37,873 nucleotides of DNA from positions 1 through 37,873 of the forward strand of contig NZ_JWJE02000039.1 in NCBI RefSeq assembly GCF_000812025.2. The letters run 5' to 3'. The position numbers and the translations under genes are program-made. Numbering within the stretch: the first letter of the stretch is position 1; each line of letters starts with the position of its first letter. This stretch comes from Bacillus thermotolerans (GTDB taxonomy: Bacteria > Bacillota > Bacilli > Bacillales > Domibacillaceae). Under the pieces are notes generated by a model that saw only the letters and a program-made list of their open reading frames with translations, made no database searches and was not told the origin of the DNA. This document shows positions 1-9,277 of the stretch, in pieces.

Positions 1-19
1 GTGTCTTTTTTGTGTGCAA

Positions 20-62
20 AAAAATAGGTACTCTCCAACATTTTTGGTGAGTACCTATTTTT
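20..62. terminator. Strong terminator of the upstream operon
   Basis: A 14-bp perfect stem (20-33 with 49-62) carries A-runs and T-runs on its outer edges, so it could stop transcription in both directions. The loop holds a further CCAA/TTGG pairing. It lies before spo0B; in Bacillus the gene set before spo0B is rplU-ysxB-rpmA, so this probably ends that operon (inference from gene order). Confidence 0.9.
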
Positions 63-68
63 AAGTTA

Positions 69-97
69 CTGGGGTTTTGTCCCAGCCTCTTTTCTTT
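69..97 (+). terminator. Second, small terminator-like hairpin
   Basis: CTGGG (69-73) pairs with CCCAG (81-85), followed by a T-rich run to 97. It follows the stronger terminator directly and may act as a backup. The short stem makes it less certain. Confidence 0.5.
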
Positions 98-152
98 ATT
101 TGCAATTTTAATTGATTTAAAATGTTTCATATCTCTATATGGAACAAATTTC

Positions 153-161
153 TGTTATACT
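153..161 (+). promoter_or_regulatory. Possible extended -10 promoter for spo0B-obgE
   Basis: TGTTATACT at 153-161 matches an extended -10 element (TGnTATAAT) with one mismatch in the hexamer. I see no good -35 element upstream. The likely transcript start near 168 leaves a leader of about 97 bases containing two hairpins before spo0B. Confidence 0.4.
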
Positions 162-264
162 AATGGAAAGTCTGAACGTCTCGTCAGCTTAAATAGAGGA
201 TAGCGGATATGCACTACAAAAAGAAAAATCCCCATATCCGCAGAGCACAAGGGGGGACCTGTGC

Positions 265-810
265 ATGAACGAAAAGAAAGAGAGCTTAACTGTCATCGAA
301 GTGCTTCAACATTCCCGTCACGACTGGATGAATCATATTCAGCTGATTAAAGGGTTTCTCTCTTTGGGTAAAATCCAAGAAGCCGAGCGAGCTATTGAAC
401 AAACGGTCATGCAGGCTAGGCAAGAAGCTCATGTATGCAGCTTGCCCTTTCCTGAATTGGCGGAAATGCTCGTTACATTTAATTGGAAAAAACATCTGTT
501 TCGGCTTGATTGTGAAGTAGTGGATAGGAATATCCATATAGAAGCAGAAGAGGCTTGCCTTGTGCAATGGCTGAGCTTCATCTTTGATGCGCTCGAGAAC
601 GGGGTAGAACCTTATGCTGAGAATCATCTGTATTTGGCCATTGAAGAAGCTGAGAAAGGTATCCGTTTCTTTTTTGAATTCAGTGGAATAATAACAGAGA
701 TAGAAGCACTGAACAGCCAGCTAGAGGAAGCGTTAGGTGCTTCTCATGTGCAGAGATGGAAGGTTCATTCTTATTCAGCGAAAGAGATGCAGTTTGAAGC
801 AATTATATAG
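265..810 (+). CDS. spo0B: Sporulation initiation phosphotransferase Spo0B
   Basis: Spo0B is the third protein of the sporulation phosphorelay; it takes phosphate from Spo0F and passes it to Spo0A. The 181-residue product has the family's N-terminal helical-hairpin motif, HSRHDWMNHIQLIKG at residues 16-30, in which H19 should be the phosphorylated histidine. The C-terminal part is the degenerate kinase-like domain, which does not bind ATP in this family. Length and position directly before obgE match Bacillus spo0B. The ATG at 265 follows a G-rich ribosome binding site (AGGGGGG, about 250-256). That site sits in the loop of a small hairpin (GCACA 245-249 with TGTGC 260-264). The gene is 52 bases from obgE and probably co-transcribed with it. 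Confidence 0.93.
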   Translation: MNEKKESLTVIEVLQHSRHDWMNHIQLIKGFLSLGKIQEAERAIEQTVMQARQEAHVCSLPFPELAEMLVTFNWKKHLFRLDCEVVDRNIHIEAEEACLVQWLSFIFDALENGVEPYAENHLYLAIEEAEKGIRFFFEFSGIITEIEALNSQLEEALGASHVQRWKVHSYSAKEMQFEAII

Positions 811-850
811 AAGAATAGTGCGGCCGATGAGCCTGCTTTAGCTGCATTAA

Positions 851-2152
<1,302 letters not shown>

Positions 2153-2271
2153 GAAAGAGATTGACTTCAGCGGGCTTGGTCTGCAGAGGAGAGGCAGAAG
2201 AAGGCGGGGAAAGCCGCCTTGCCGCTCTGCGGGCCGGTATCCGCTTCCGCTTTAAAAGTGAGGGAGGAGCA

Positions 2272-2727
2272 ATGTCCAAAAGAGACGCTGAACATAAATT
2301 TTATCTTGTACGAGAGGATGTGCTGCCTGAAGCGATGAAAAAGACGCTTGAGGCGAAAGAGCTGATTGACCGGGGACGGGCTGAATCTGTATGGGAAGCA
2401 GTCAAGCAAGTAGATTTGAGCCGCAGTGCTTTCTATAAGTACCGCGATACTATTTATCCTTTCCACAAGGTGGTAAAGGAACGGATCATTACTTTATTTT
2501 TTCACCTGGAAGACCGGTCGGGCACATTGTCTGAGCTGCTTAGACTTGTTGCTGAATACAGAGGCAACATTTTAACCATTCACCAAACCATTCCGCTTCA
2601 AGGCAGAGCTAACGTGACTCTGTCCTTAAATGTAAGTGAAATGACTATTGATCTCGATGAAATGCTATCGGCTCTAAAAAATCTGGACTTTATCGATACG
2701 GTAGAGGTACTTGGTTCTGGTGGATAA
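2272..2727 (+). CDS. pheB: ACT-domain protein PheB (UPF0735 family)
   Basis: A 151-residue ACT-domain protein of the PheB family, found next to prephenate dehydratase in Bacillus. The N-terminal half contains a helix-turn-helix-like stretch ([17 protein letters not shown]), followed by an ACT domain (from about residue 70, [15 protein letters not shown]). Despite the old name linking it to chorismate mutase, the activity is not established; an amino-acid-sensing role is an inference. I chose ATG 2272 because AGGGAGGAGC lies just before it and because the conserved family sequence starts there. The frame is open upstream to 2161, but those codons ([14 protein letters not shown]...) look like intergenic sequence. 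Confidence 0.88.
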   Translation: MSKRDAEHKFYLVREDVLPEAMKKTLEAKELIDRGRAESVWEAVKQVDLSRSAFYKYRDTIYPFHKVVKERIITLFFHLEDRSGTLSELLRLVAEYRGNILTIHQTIPLQGRANVTLSLNVSEMTIDLDEMLSALKNLDFIDTVEVLGSGG

Positions 2728-2785
2728 CACGGCTTGTTAATAAATAACATAAAAGTTGCCAATTTTCTTAAAGGGAGAGAGAACA

Positions 2786-3652
2786 TTGAGAAAGATTGCT
2801 TTTCTTGGACCTACCGCTACTTTCAGTGATTTGGCCGTTCGTCATGCATTTCCTGAAGAGGAACGGATTCCTTACTCAACTATTCCCGCCTGCATGGATG
2901 CGGTGATCAAGAAAGAGGTAGATCTAGCTGTAGTACCGATTGAAAATACGCTTGAAGGAACGGTCAATTTAACGATTGATTACTTGTTCCATGAAGCGGA
3001 TTTATATGTCGTAGGAGAAGCGACAGCTCCTATTCAGCAGCATTTACTTGTACATAAACGATATGCCCAGGAGTGGGAAGAGACGGAAAAAATCATGTCT
3101 CATTCGCATGCCATTGCGCAATGTCATAAATTTTTACATACATATTTTGCTGATAAGCCCCATGAGAAGATGACTTCTACCGCAGCTGCTGCGCAATACA
3201 TATACGATCATCCAGAACAGCGTCTTGCAGCGATCGCGAACTCCTTATCGGCGAAAGAGTACGACTTAGCCATTGCAAAAGAGAATATTCATGACCATAG
3301 CTTTAACCATACGCGCTTTTTCGTCTTGTCAAGGGAGAAAGAAGCATTAGCGTTGCCGTTACCGCTGAAAGAACCGAAGGACAAAACGACGATATTTGTT
3401 ACGCTGCCGTCTGATCAGGCAGGAACTCTTCACCAGGTGTTGTCTGCTTTCTCCTGGCGTCGCATTAACTTAACGAAAATCGAATCTCGGCCGTTAAAGA
3501 CAGGTCTTGGTCATTATTTCTTTATTATTGATATTAGCCAGGCGATTGATGATGTGCTTATTCCCGGTGCTTTTGCAGAGATGGAAGCACTTGGCTGTAC
3601 CGTGAAGGTTTTAGGGAGCTACCGTTCGTATTCCATTGAGTATAACAAGTAA
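2786..3652 (+). CDS. pheA: Prephenate dehydratase PheA
   Basis: Prephenate dehydratase converts prephenate to phenylpyruvate in phenylalanine synthesis. The 288-residue product has the dehydratase domain (residues 1-180), including the catalytic TRF motif in NHTRFFVLSRE, then a regulatory ACT domain carrying the phenylalanine-binding ESRP motif (IESRPLKTGLGHYFF). I chose TTG 2786, giving MRKIAFLGPTATFSDLAV, because AAGGGAGAGA precedes it at good spacing and homologues begin with this strand. Another TTG at 2756 is in frame but lacks a ribosome binding site. It follows pheB by 58 bases and shares a bidirectional terminator with the convergent niaR. Confidence 0.95.
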   Translation: MRKIAFLGPTATFSDLAVRHAFPEEERIPYSTIPACMDAVIKKEVDLAVVPIENTLEGTVNLTIDYLFHEADLYVVGEATAPIQQHLLVHKRYAQEWEETEKIMSHSHAIAQCHKFLHTYFADKPHEKMTSTAAAAQYIYDHPEQRLAAIANSLSAKEYDLAIAKENIHDHSFNHTRFFVLSREKEALALPLPLKEPKDKTTIFVTLPSDQAGTLHQVLSAFSWRRINLTKIESRPLKTGLGHYFFIIDISQAIDDVLIPGAFAEMEALGCTVKVLGSYRSYSIEYNK

Positions 3653-3657
3653 ATAAA

Positions 3658-3697
3658 AAACAAATAGGGAAGCCTCTTTCGGCTTCCCTATTTGTTT
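3658..3697. terminator. Bidirectional terminator between pheA and niaR
   Basis: A 17-bp perfect stem (3658-3674 with 3681-3697) with a six-base loop and A/T-rich edges. It lies in the 43-base gap between two convergent genes, and its right arm includes part of the niaR stop codon. Confidence 0.93.
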
Positions 3698-4235
3698 AGT
3701 CCGCTAATAAGAATCCGGCTTCTTTTAAAGCAGCCTCTGCTTCGTCAAGCAGTTCTTCATTTTTAGCAGCGATTGTATGAAGGTGTACACCGTCCGTTAA
3801 TTCGGAGAGATAGGAGGCGTTTGTCTCGTGAACTTTTTCCATAAATTGTGTTACCTCTTTTCGGCTGGAGACCATGATAGATGCAGTTAAATCACCATAA
3901 ATAGGGTGCTCCACCTTCACATCTTTCACAAGCAAGCCGAGGTCTACAAGCAGGTTCAGTTCTTTTTCTGTATCTTCCGGTACATGATGGCAGGCAACCG
4001 AGCGTTCGATCCATTGCTCAGGCGCAGCGGGCGCTATATATAAATAACCTTGGCTTGTAGCAACAATTGGTTCATTGCGTGCTTTCAACAGTGTTATATC
4101 ATTCACGATGACTTGACGGCTGACATTCGTCCGTCTTGCCAGCTCGCTGCCTGTCAGCGGTTCCTTGCTTGTTTGCAGCCAATCCAAAATTAACTGGCGC
4201 CGTTTCTCCCCTAAAATCTTTTTTCCCGAAGTCAT
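3696..4235 (-). CDS. niaR: NAD biosynthesis repressor NiaR (3H-domain regulator)
   Basis: NiaR (YrxA) represses NAD synthesis genes when nicotinic acid is plentiful. The 179-residue protein has an N-terminal HTH_11 domain (residues 10-60, with ELARRTNVSRQVIVNDITLLK) and a C-terminal 3H domain, where conserved histidines are seen in ACHHVPED, VEHPIYGD and GVHLHT. The ATG at 4235 has a GGAGGGAT ribosome binding site seven bases upstream. It lies 58 bases after nifS on the same strand, so the two are probably one transcript. Adjacency to nifS and nadBCA, plus a perfect palindrome between them, supports local autoregulation of the NAD island (inference). Confidence 0.93.
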   Translation of the reverse strand: MTSGKKILGEKRRQLILDWLQTSKEPLTGSELARRTNVSRQVIVNDITLLKARNEPIVATSQGYLYIAPAAPEQWIERSVACHHVPEDTEKELNLLVDLGLLVKDVKVEHPIYGDLTASIMVSSRKEVTQFMEKVHETNASYLSELTDGVHLHTIAAKNEELLDEAEAALKEAGFLLAD

Positions 4236-4293
4236 CCTTAATCCCTCCGTGTCTCTTTCCTACGTTTATTCTAGCATAAGCTTTGCAGTGTTT

Positions 4294-5418
4294 CTAACAA
4301 GTCGCCATGCCGCATAGCTGGAGCAGGCCGTCGCCGAGTTTTTCCATCTCTTCGTGAGTGGTGAACCTGCCGAAGGAGATGCGGAAGAATTGCTTTGCCT
4401 CCTCCAATGAGCAGCCCATCGCCATGATGGCTTTCGTACCATTCTCGGAGCGGGAGTCGCAGGCGCTCCCTGTTGAAATGGCGAAGCCCTGTTCATTCAA
4501 TTTGAGCATGACAAGCTGTCCTTCCATACCGTTTCTCTTCATGCCAATGATTGAGGGCAGCTGCTGCTCATCATCAGCTTCAATCCATTCGAATGGCGAG
4601 CCGGTGAGCTGTTTTTTCAGCCGCCGCCGTAAGGACCATTCCTTATCCAGACTGAATGATCGGCAGGCTGCCTCTGCGGCTGCTGTGAAGGCAGCGATCG
4701 CCGGCACATTGACAGTTCCCCCTCGAAGGCCTTTTTCATGGGTGAGACCTGGGAAAAGCGGCTGCCAGCGTGTGCATGGGTGGATATATACAGCTCCAGT
4801 TCCTTTTGGTCCAAACAGCTTGTGAGAGGTGACAGAGAAGCTGTCGACCCACTTCATAATCGGGCGCAAGTCTATCTTCCCGAATGCTTGCACACAATCC
4901 GAGTGCAGCAAGATTCCTTTTTCTTTTAAAAGAGGGCCGATTTTCTGGATGGGCTGCACCGTCCCAATTTCCTGGTTTATATATTGGAGAGAAACAAGTA
5001 CCGTATCTGGACGTATGGCAGCAGCCAGTTCGTGAAGGTCAATGACTCCCTGGGCGTTCAGAGGGAGTTTCGTTATTTGAAACCCTTCCTTCTCTAGATA
5101 AGCCATAGCTGAGTGGACAGATGAATGCTCAGCCTGTGAGGTAATAAGGTGGCTGCCTCTTTTTTTGGCTGACCTGGCTAGCGAACAAATGGCTAGGATA
5201 TTGCTTTCTGTTCCTCCTGATGTGAAATAGATGCCTTCCGGCTTTGCACCAGTTAATTGGGCAAGCGAGTCCCGGCATCGTTCAAGAATGAATTGTGCCC
5301 GGCCGCCTTCATTGTGAAGGCTTGAGCTGTTGCCAAAAAAGTCTCTATTCGCTTTTATATAAACTTGAAGGGCTTCCTCGCTCATTTTTGTAGTAGCAGC
5401 ATAATCGAAGTAAAACAC
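4294..5418 (-). CDS. nifS: Cysteine desulfurase NifS for NAD-pathway Fe-S assembly
   Basis: A class V aminotransferase-fold cysteine desulfurase that takes sulfur from cysteine. The 374-residue protein has the N-terminal FDYAATT motif, PLP lysine K200 in SVTSHKLFGPKG, and active-site cysteine C320 in STGSACDSRSENG. In Bacillus this paralogue sits divergently from nadBCA and is linked to maturing the NadA [4Fe-4S] cluster (family knowledge). Translation starts at GTG 5418, with AGAGGAGA upstream. A consensus TTGACA -35 for this gene lies inside the palindrome at 5487-5502, so repressor binding would block it directly. Confidence 0.93.
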   Translation of the reverse strand: MFYFDYAATTKMSEEALQVYIKANRDFFGNSSSLHNEGGRAQFILERCRDSLAQLTGAKPEGIYFTSGGTESNILAICSLARSAKKRGSHLITSQAEHSSVHSAMAYLEKEGFQITKLPLNAQGVIDLHELAAAIRPDTVLVSLQYINQEIGTVQPIQKIGPLLKEKGILLHSDCVQAFGKIDLRPIMKWVDSFSVTSHKLFGPKGTGAVYIHPCTRWQPLFPGLTHEKGLRGGTVNVPAIAAFTAAAEAACRSFSLDKEWSLRRRLKKQLTGSPFEWIEADDEQQLPSIIGMKRNGMEGQLVMLKLNEQGFAISTGSACDSRSENGTKAIMAMGCSLEEAKQFFRISFGRFTTHEEMEKLGDGLLQLCGMATC

Positions 5419-5465
5419 CAGGCTGTCTCCTCTCTGAATAAAAGATTAAAAAAATTCTTGTCTTT

Positions 5466-5495
5466 AGTTTAAATGTGTGTAAATATATGTGTCAA
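5466..5495 (-). promoter_or_regulatory. Promoter of nifS-niaR
   Basis: Reading leftwards, TTGACA (5495-5490) is followed after 18 bases by TAAACT (5471-5466), a good vegetative promoter. Its -35 box overlaps the NiaR palindrome. A rightward promoter for nadB must overlap the same stretch; TTGTCT at 5458-5463 is a candidate -35, but I see no convincing -10. Confidence 0.6.
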
Positions 5496-5502
5496 GACAC
5501 AT
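5487..5502. promoter_or_regulatory. Probable NiaR operator
   Basis: ATGTGTC-AA-GACACAT is a perfect 7+2+7 palindrome in the centre of the nifS/nadB divergent region. Position, symmetry and overlap with the nifS -35 box fit an operator for the adjacent niaR product. The assignment to NiaR is inference from context, not from a scored motif. Confidence 0.72.
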
Positions 5503-5525
5503 GTAAAATAACTGGAGGGGGAACA

Positions 5526-7121
5526 GTGGACAAACAAGCGGATATTGTCATCATTGGAAGCGGCCTATCAGCTTTACAGCTAGCCTGTCATTTACGTTCG
5601 CTCTATCATGTGATCATTATCACAAAGACGACGATCAGACAGAGCAATTCATATTTAGCCCAGGGCGGTATTGCAGCGGTTATCGATAAGAATGATAGCA
5701 TGCATTCACATATAGAAGATACGTTAAAAGCGGGAAGGTACCATCATTCCATGGAGGGAGTAGAGCGCTTAGTAAAAGAAGGAGCTCAAGCAGTGAAGGA
5801 AATGATAGCGGACGGATTTATGATTGATAGAAAGGAAGACGGCACTCCTTCCTTTGGTCTTGAAGGGGCTCATAGCAGGAAAAGGATTATTCATTCAGGT
5901 GGGGATGCGACAGGAAAGCAGGCGATTGAGCATCTTCTTCGCCGTCTGCCCCCCAATGTAGAACTAGTTGAAGGAGAGATGGCTTATGAGTGTCTGCTGG
6001 ATTCCAGCCGAAACGTATGTATAGGCGTAAAAACGAAGGATGCAACTGGAAATGTTCATCGTTATTTTGCTCCGCATATTGTGCTGGCTACCGGAGGAGC
6101 GGGATCCGTTTATCCCTTTACATCTAATGCCCCAACCGCTACGGGGGACGGCATTGCTATGGCTTTTCGTGCAGGAGCAGAAGTGGCAGATATGGAGTTT
6201 GTTCAATTCCATCCTACCTTACTCTTCGTTAATGGAAAAACAAGAGGACTGATTTCTGAAGCGGTCAGGGGAGCAGGAGCCCGAATTGTAGATGAGGACG
6301 GATGCTTTCTCATGGAAAAGGTGCATCCGCAAAAGGATTTAGCCCCGAGACATGTGACTGCCTTCGAGATTTACCGAGCACGAATGGCGGGCAAGTCTGT
6401 TTATTTAGATATCCGTTCTATCCCGGCATTTAGAGAACAATTTCCTACAATTACCGCTCTTTGTGAAGAGAATGGTATATCGATTGGGGATGGGAGAATT
6501 CCTGTTGCCCCTGGCAGTCACTTTTTAATGGGAGGAATCTCTGTAGATATCAATGGACGGACAACGGTGCGCGGCTTGTATGCAATCGGTGAGACATCTT
6601 ACAGCGGTGTACATGGAGCAAACCGCCTTGCCAGCAATTCACTGCTTGAAGGGCTCGTGGCAGGACAACGGCTAGCGGCATTTTTGAACCGTTCTGCTGT
6701 CTTACGCCGCCAGCCGTCCCAATGGTTCCATTACAGTGAACAGCTATCCCCTCGTGAAGCAAAGGGACTAATGATAAAGGAATTGCAGAAAAAAATGATG
6801 GAAGCAGTCGGCGTCATCCGAGACAAAGAAACGATGGAGCGTCACTTGCGTGAGCTTGAAGCAAGGGGCTGGAAAAGGTGGATCCGCCAAGGGCTGGATT
6901 TACTTAGCATAGAGGAAATTGAATATGTAAATATGTATATAACCAGCTATTTGATCAGCCGGGGGGCTTTGATAAGAGAGGAAAGCCGCGGAGCGCATAT
7001 TCGCATGGATTTTTGTGAAGAGAGGGAAGCTTGGAGCGGTCAAAAAATAGTTCAGACAACAGAAGGAATAAAGATAAGGGGAGAGCGGCATGAACGAGAT
7101 ACAATTGGAACATATGCTTAA
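5526..7121 (+). CDS. nadB: L-aspartate oxidase NadB
   Basis: NadB oxidises L-aspartate to iminoaspartate, the first step of de novo NAD synthesis, using FAD. With the GTG start at 5526 the protein is 531 residues, the same as B. subtilis NadB. It shows the N-terminal dinucleotide fold (IVIIGSGLSALQ), the flavoprotein sequence SNSYLAQGGIAAV, and the HGANRLASNSLLEG segment of the fumarate reductase/aspartate oxidase family. I preferred 5526 to the in-frame ATG at 5475 because CTGGAGGGGG precedes it and because the upstream codons run through the operator. Its 3' end overlaps nadC by 32 bases, indicating translational coupling. Confidence 0.96.
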   Translation: MDKQADIVIIGSGLSALQLACHLRSLYHVIIITKTTIRQSNSYLAQGGIAAVIDKNDSMHSHIEDTLKAGRYHHSMEGVERLVKEGAQAVKEMIADGFMIDRKEDGTPSFGLEGAHSRKRIIHSGGDATGKQAIEHLLRRLPPNVELVEGEMAYECLLDSSRNVCIGVKTKDATGNVHRYFAPHIVLATGGAGSVYPFTSNAPTATGDGIAMAFRAGAEVADMEFVQFHPTLLFVNGKTRGLISEAVRGAGARIVDEDGCFLMEKVHPQKDLAPRHVTAFEIYRARMAGKSVYLDIRSIPAFREQFPTITALCEENGISIGDGRIPVAPGSHFLMGGISVDINGRTTVRGLYAIGETSYSGVHGANRLASNSLLEGLVAGQRLAAFLNRSAVLRRQPSQWFHYSEQLSPREAKGLMIKELQKKMMEAVGVIRDKETMERHLRELEARGWKRWIRQGLDLLSIEEIEYVNMYITSYLISRGALIREESRGAHIRMDFCEEREAWSGQKIVQTTEGIKIRGERHERDTIGTYA

Positions 7122-7968
7122 ACAATTTTTTATCGAAGACATCGGAGAAGGAGATATAAGCGGTGAGTCCTTATTCTCTGCGGAGGAGAGGGGAGCTTTC
7201 ACACTTATTGCCAAAGAAGGAGGCATTTTTTGCGGCAGGGCTATTTTGGTACGCGGATTTATGATGATCGACCCAGGGTCTTGTATCCAGGTTCATATAG
7301 AAGATGGAGCAGAAGTGACACCAGGCACCATCATCGCGGAAGTCGAAGGAACGATGAGAGGTCTGCTGAAAGGAGAGCGTGTCATTCTTAATCTCATACA
7401 GCGCATGTCCGGCATTGCTACAGCCACAGCTGCTGCGGTAAAGGAAACAGAAGGTACACAGGCAAAGGTGTGTGATACACGTAAAACGACACCAGGGCTG
7501 CGCATGCTTGAAAAGTACGCGGTCAGAATGGGAGGCGGCTTTAATCACCGTCGGGGTCTGTATGATGCAGTCATGCTTAAGGACAACCATATTGCGTTTG
7601 CCGGAGGAATTCGAGAGGCTGTAGGAAAAATTCGTGAATCTGTAGGCCATACCGTAAAAGTTGAAGTGGAGATTGAAACGAAAGAACAATTAATGGAAGC
7701 AGTGGAAGCGAAGGCGGATATCATTATGTTTGATAACCGGACGCCTGAAGAGATTAAGGAATGGCTTCCGCTTGTGCCTGATTATATCGCTACCGAAGCC
7801 TCAGGCGGCATTACGATCGATAATGTCCGCTTGTTTGCAGAAAGTGGAATCGAATGGATCTCGCTTGGTGCACTGACTCATTCAGCTCGTGCGTTAGATA
7901 TTAGTGCCAAAGTATCGGTGGCACCTTTAAAGGGGGAAACAGAATATGTCAATCTTAGAAAAGCTTAA
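7090..7968 (+). CDS. nadC: Nicotinate-nucleotide pyrophosphorylase NadC
   Basis: NadC joins quinolinate and phosphoribosyl pyrophosphate to give nicotinate mononucleotide with loss of CO2. The 292-residue protein carries the family's core: [16 protein letters not shown], then [17 protein letters not shown] with the substrate-binding Arg/Lys residues, [15 protein letters not shown], and the barrel segments EVEIET and IMFDN. ATG 7090 has AAGGGGAGAG just upstream, inside the end of nadB. It overlaps nadB by 32 bases and nadA by 23, so the three genes form a tight operon. Confidence 0.96.
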   Translation: MNEIQLEHMLKQFFIEDIGEGDISGESLFSAEERGAFTLIAKEGGIFCGRAILVRGFMMIDPGSCIQVHIEDGAEVTPGTIIAEVEGTMRGLLKGERVILNLIQRMSGIATATAAAVKETEGTQAKVCDTRKTTPGLRMLEKYAVRMGGGFNHRRGLYDAVMLKDNHIAFAGGIREAVGKIRESVGHTVKVEVEIETKEQLMEAVEAKADIIMFDNRTPEEIKEWLPLVPDYIATEASGGITIDNVRLFAESGIEWISLGALTHSARALDISAKVSVAPLKGETEYVNLRKA

Positions 7969-9049
7969 GCAGCCATCTTTTGAATTGCCGGAGAAGTATC
8001 AGCAAATGAGCAGAGAAGAGATAGAGGAACGAGTAAGAGGTATTAAAGAAAAGATGGGAGAAGCTCTTTTTATTCCAGGCCACCACTATCAGCGTGATGA
8101 AGTCATTCAATTTGCCGATGCGGTAGGAGACTCCCTGCAGTTGGCTCAAATATCGGCAAGAAATAAAAAGGCTAAATATATCGTGTTTTGTGGTGTGCAT
8201 TTCATGGCCGAAACAGCGGACATGTTAACCTCTCCCGATCAGGTCGTTGTATTGCCTGATATGCGTGCAGGTTGTTCGATGGCAGATATGGCTGATATTT
8301 ACCAAACAGAAGAGGCTTGGAAAGAGCTTCAATCGATGTTCGGCGACACGATTTTGCCTTTGACATATGTAAACTCTACTGCAGCAATTAAAGCATTCGT
8401 CGGGCGCAATGGAGGAGCGACTGTTACTTCTTCGAACGCCCGTGAGATTGTGAAATGGGCATTCACTAAGAAGGAAAGAATTTTATTTCTTCCTGACCAG
8501 CATTTAGGATGCAATACAGCCTTTGACTTGGGAATCGGGCTGGATGAGATGGCGGTGTGGAACCCGATCACCGCGGAGCTGGAATACGAAGGCAGCTGGA
8601 AAGATGTCAAGGTTATTCTGTGGAAAGGACATTGTTCTGTTCACGAGAATTTTACTGTTCATAATATTGAACATGTGCGTCGTACGTATCCAGACATGAG
8701 AATCATTGTGCATCCTGAATGTTCACGTGAAGTCGTAGGCCTGTCTGATGAGAACGGATCAACAAAATATATCATTGAGACCATTGAACAGGCAGATCCA
8801 GGAAGTTCTTGGGCGATCGGCACGGAGATGAATCTGGTCAATCGTCTTATTCAGCAGCATCCCGATAAACATATCATTTCTCTTAACCCTAATATGTGTC
8901 CATGTCTAACGATGAACCGGATTGATTTACCACATCTTCTATGGTCACTAGAAAGCGTGATGGGGAATGAGCCGGTCAATAGAATTAAGGTAGATGAAAA
9001 GACAACGAAAGAGGCTTCTTTGGCGTTATCACGCATGCTGGATCGATAA
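7946..9049 (+). CDS. nadA: Quinolinate synthase NadA
   Basis: NadA condenses iminoaspartate with dihydroxyacetone phosphate to form quinolinate and needs a [4Fe-4S] cluster. The 367-residue protein has cysteines C110 (RAGCSMADM), C230 (WKGHCSVHE) and C320 (NMCPCL), at the positions known for the cluster ligands of the Bacillus-type enzyme. ATG 7946 follows AAAGGGGGAAAC inside the end of nadC. A strong terminator at 9122-9171 closes the nadBCA operon. The nearby nifS is the likely sulfur source for its cluster (inference). Confidence 0.96.
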   Translation: MSILEKLKQPSFELPEKYQQMSREEIEERVRGIKEKMGEALFIPGHHYQRDEVIQFADAVGDSLQLAQISARNKKAKYIVFCGVHFMAETADMLTSPDQVVVLPDMRAGCSMADMADIYQTEEAWKELQSMFGDTILPLTYVNSTAAIKAFVGRNGGATVTSSNAREIVKWAFTKKERILFLPDQHLGCNTAFDLGIGLDEMAVWNPITAELEYEGSWKDVKVILWKGHCSVHENFTVHNIEHVRRTYPDMRIIVHPECSREVVGLSDENGSTKYIIETIEQADPGSSWAIGTEMNLVNRLIQQHPDKHIISLNPNMCPCLTMNRIDLPHLLWSLESVMGNEPVNRIKVDEKTTKEASLALSRMLDR

Positions 9050-9121
9050 GGGCTGATCGGGAACGGCTGCCTCCACATGCTGCATATGCGGCTGAAGGAG
9101 GCGGCAGATTGAAAATCGAAA

Positions 9122-9171
9122 AGGGCGGAACGAAAGGGTGTGGGAGACAGCTTTTCGTTCCGCCCTCTTTT
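9122..9171 (+). terminator. Terminator of the nadBCA operon
   Basis: A 14-bp perfect stem (9122-9135 with 9153-9166), loop of 17 bases, followed by CTCTTTTT. It lies 72 bases after the nadA stop. Confidence 0.93.
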
Positions 9172-9277
9172 TCTGTTCATAATCTACAATCCGGAGGCAT
9201 AAGATTTGGTGTAAGTTCATTTGCAGATTCGTATCTACCATATATACTATACCGATCAGTGCCTAAGGAGGGAGAAT

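Noticed and set aside
2161-2271. In-frame upstream extension of pheB
   Set aside because: It lacks homology to the PheB family and a good ribosome binding site. ATG 2272 has both. A hairpin at 2201-2220 lies in this stretch but has no T-run.
7171-7689. 172-codon frame antisense to nadC
   Set aside because: No ribosome binding site or recognisable domain, and nadC coding on the other strand explains the open frame.
9214-9250. Possible sigma-E promoter for safA
   Set aside because: TTCATTT and CATATATA vaguely resemble the consensus, but the 16-base spacer and weak boxes do not support a firm call.
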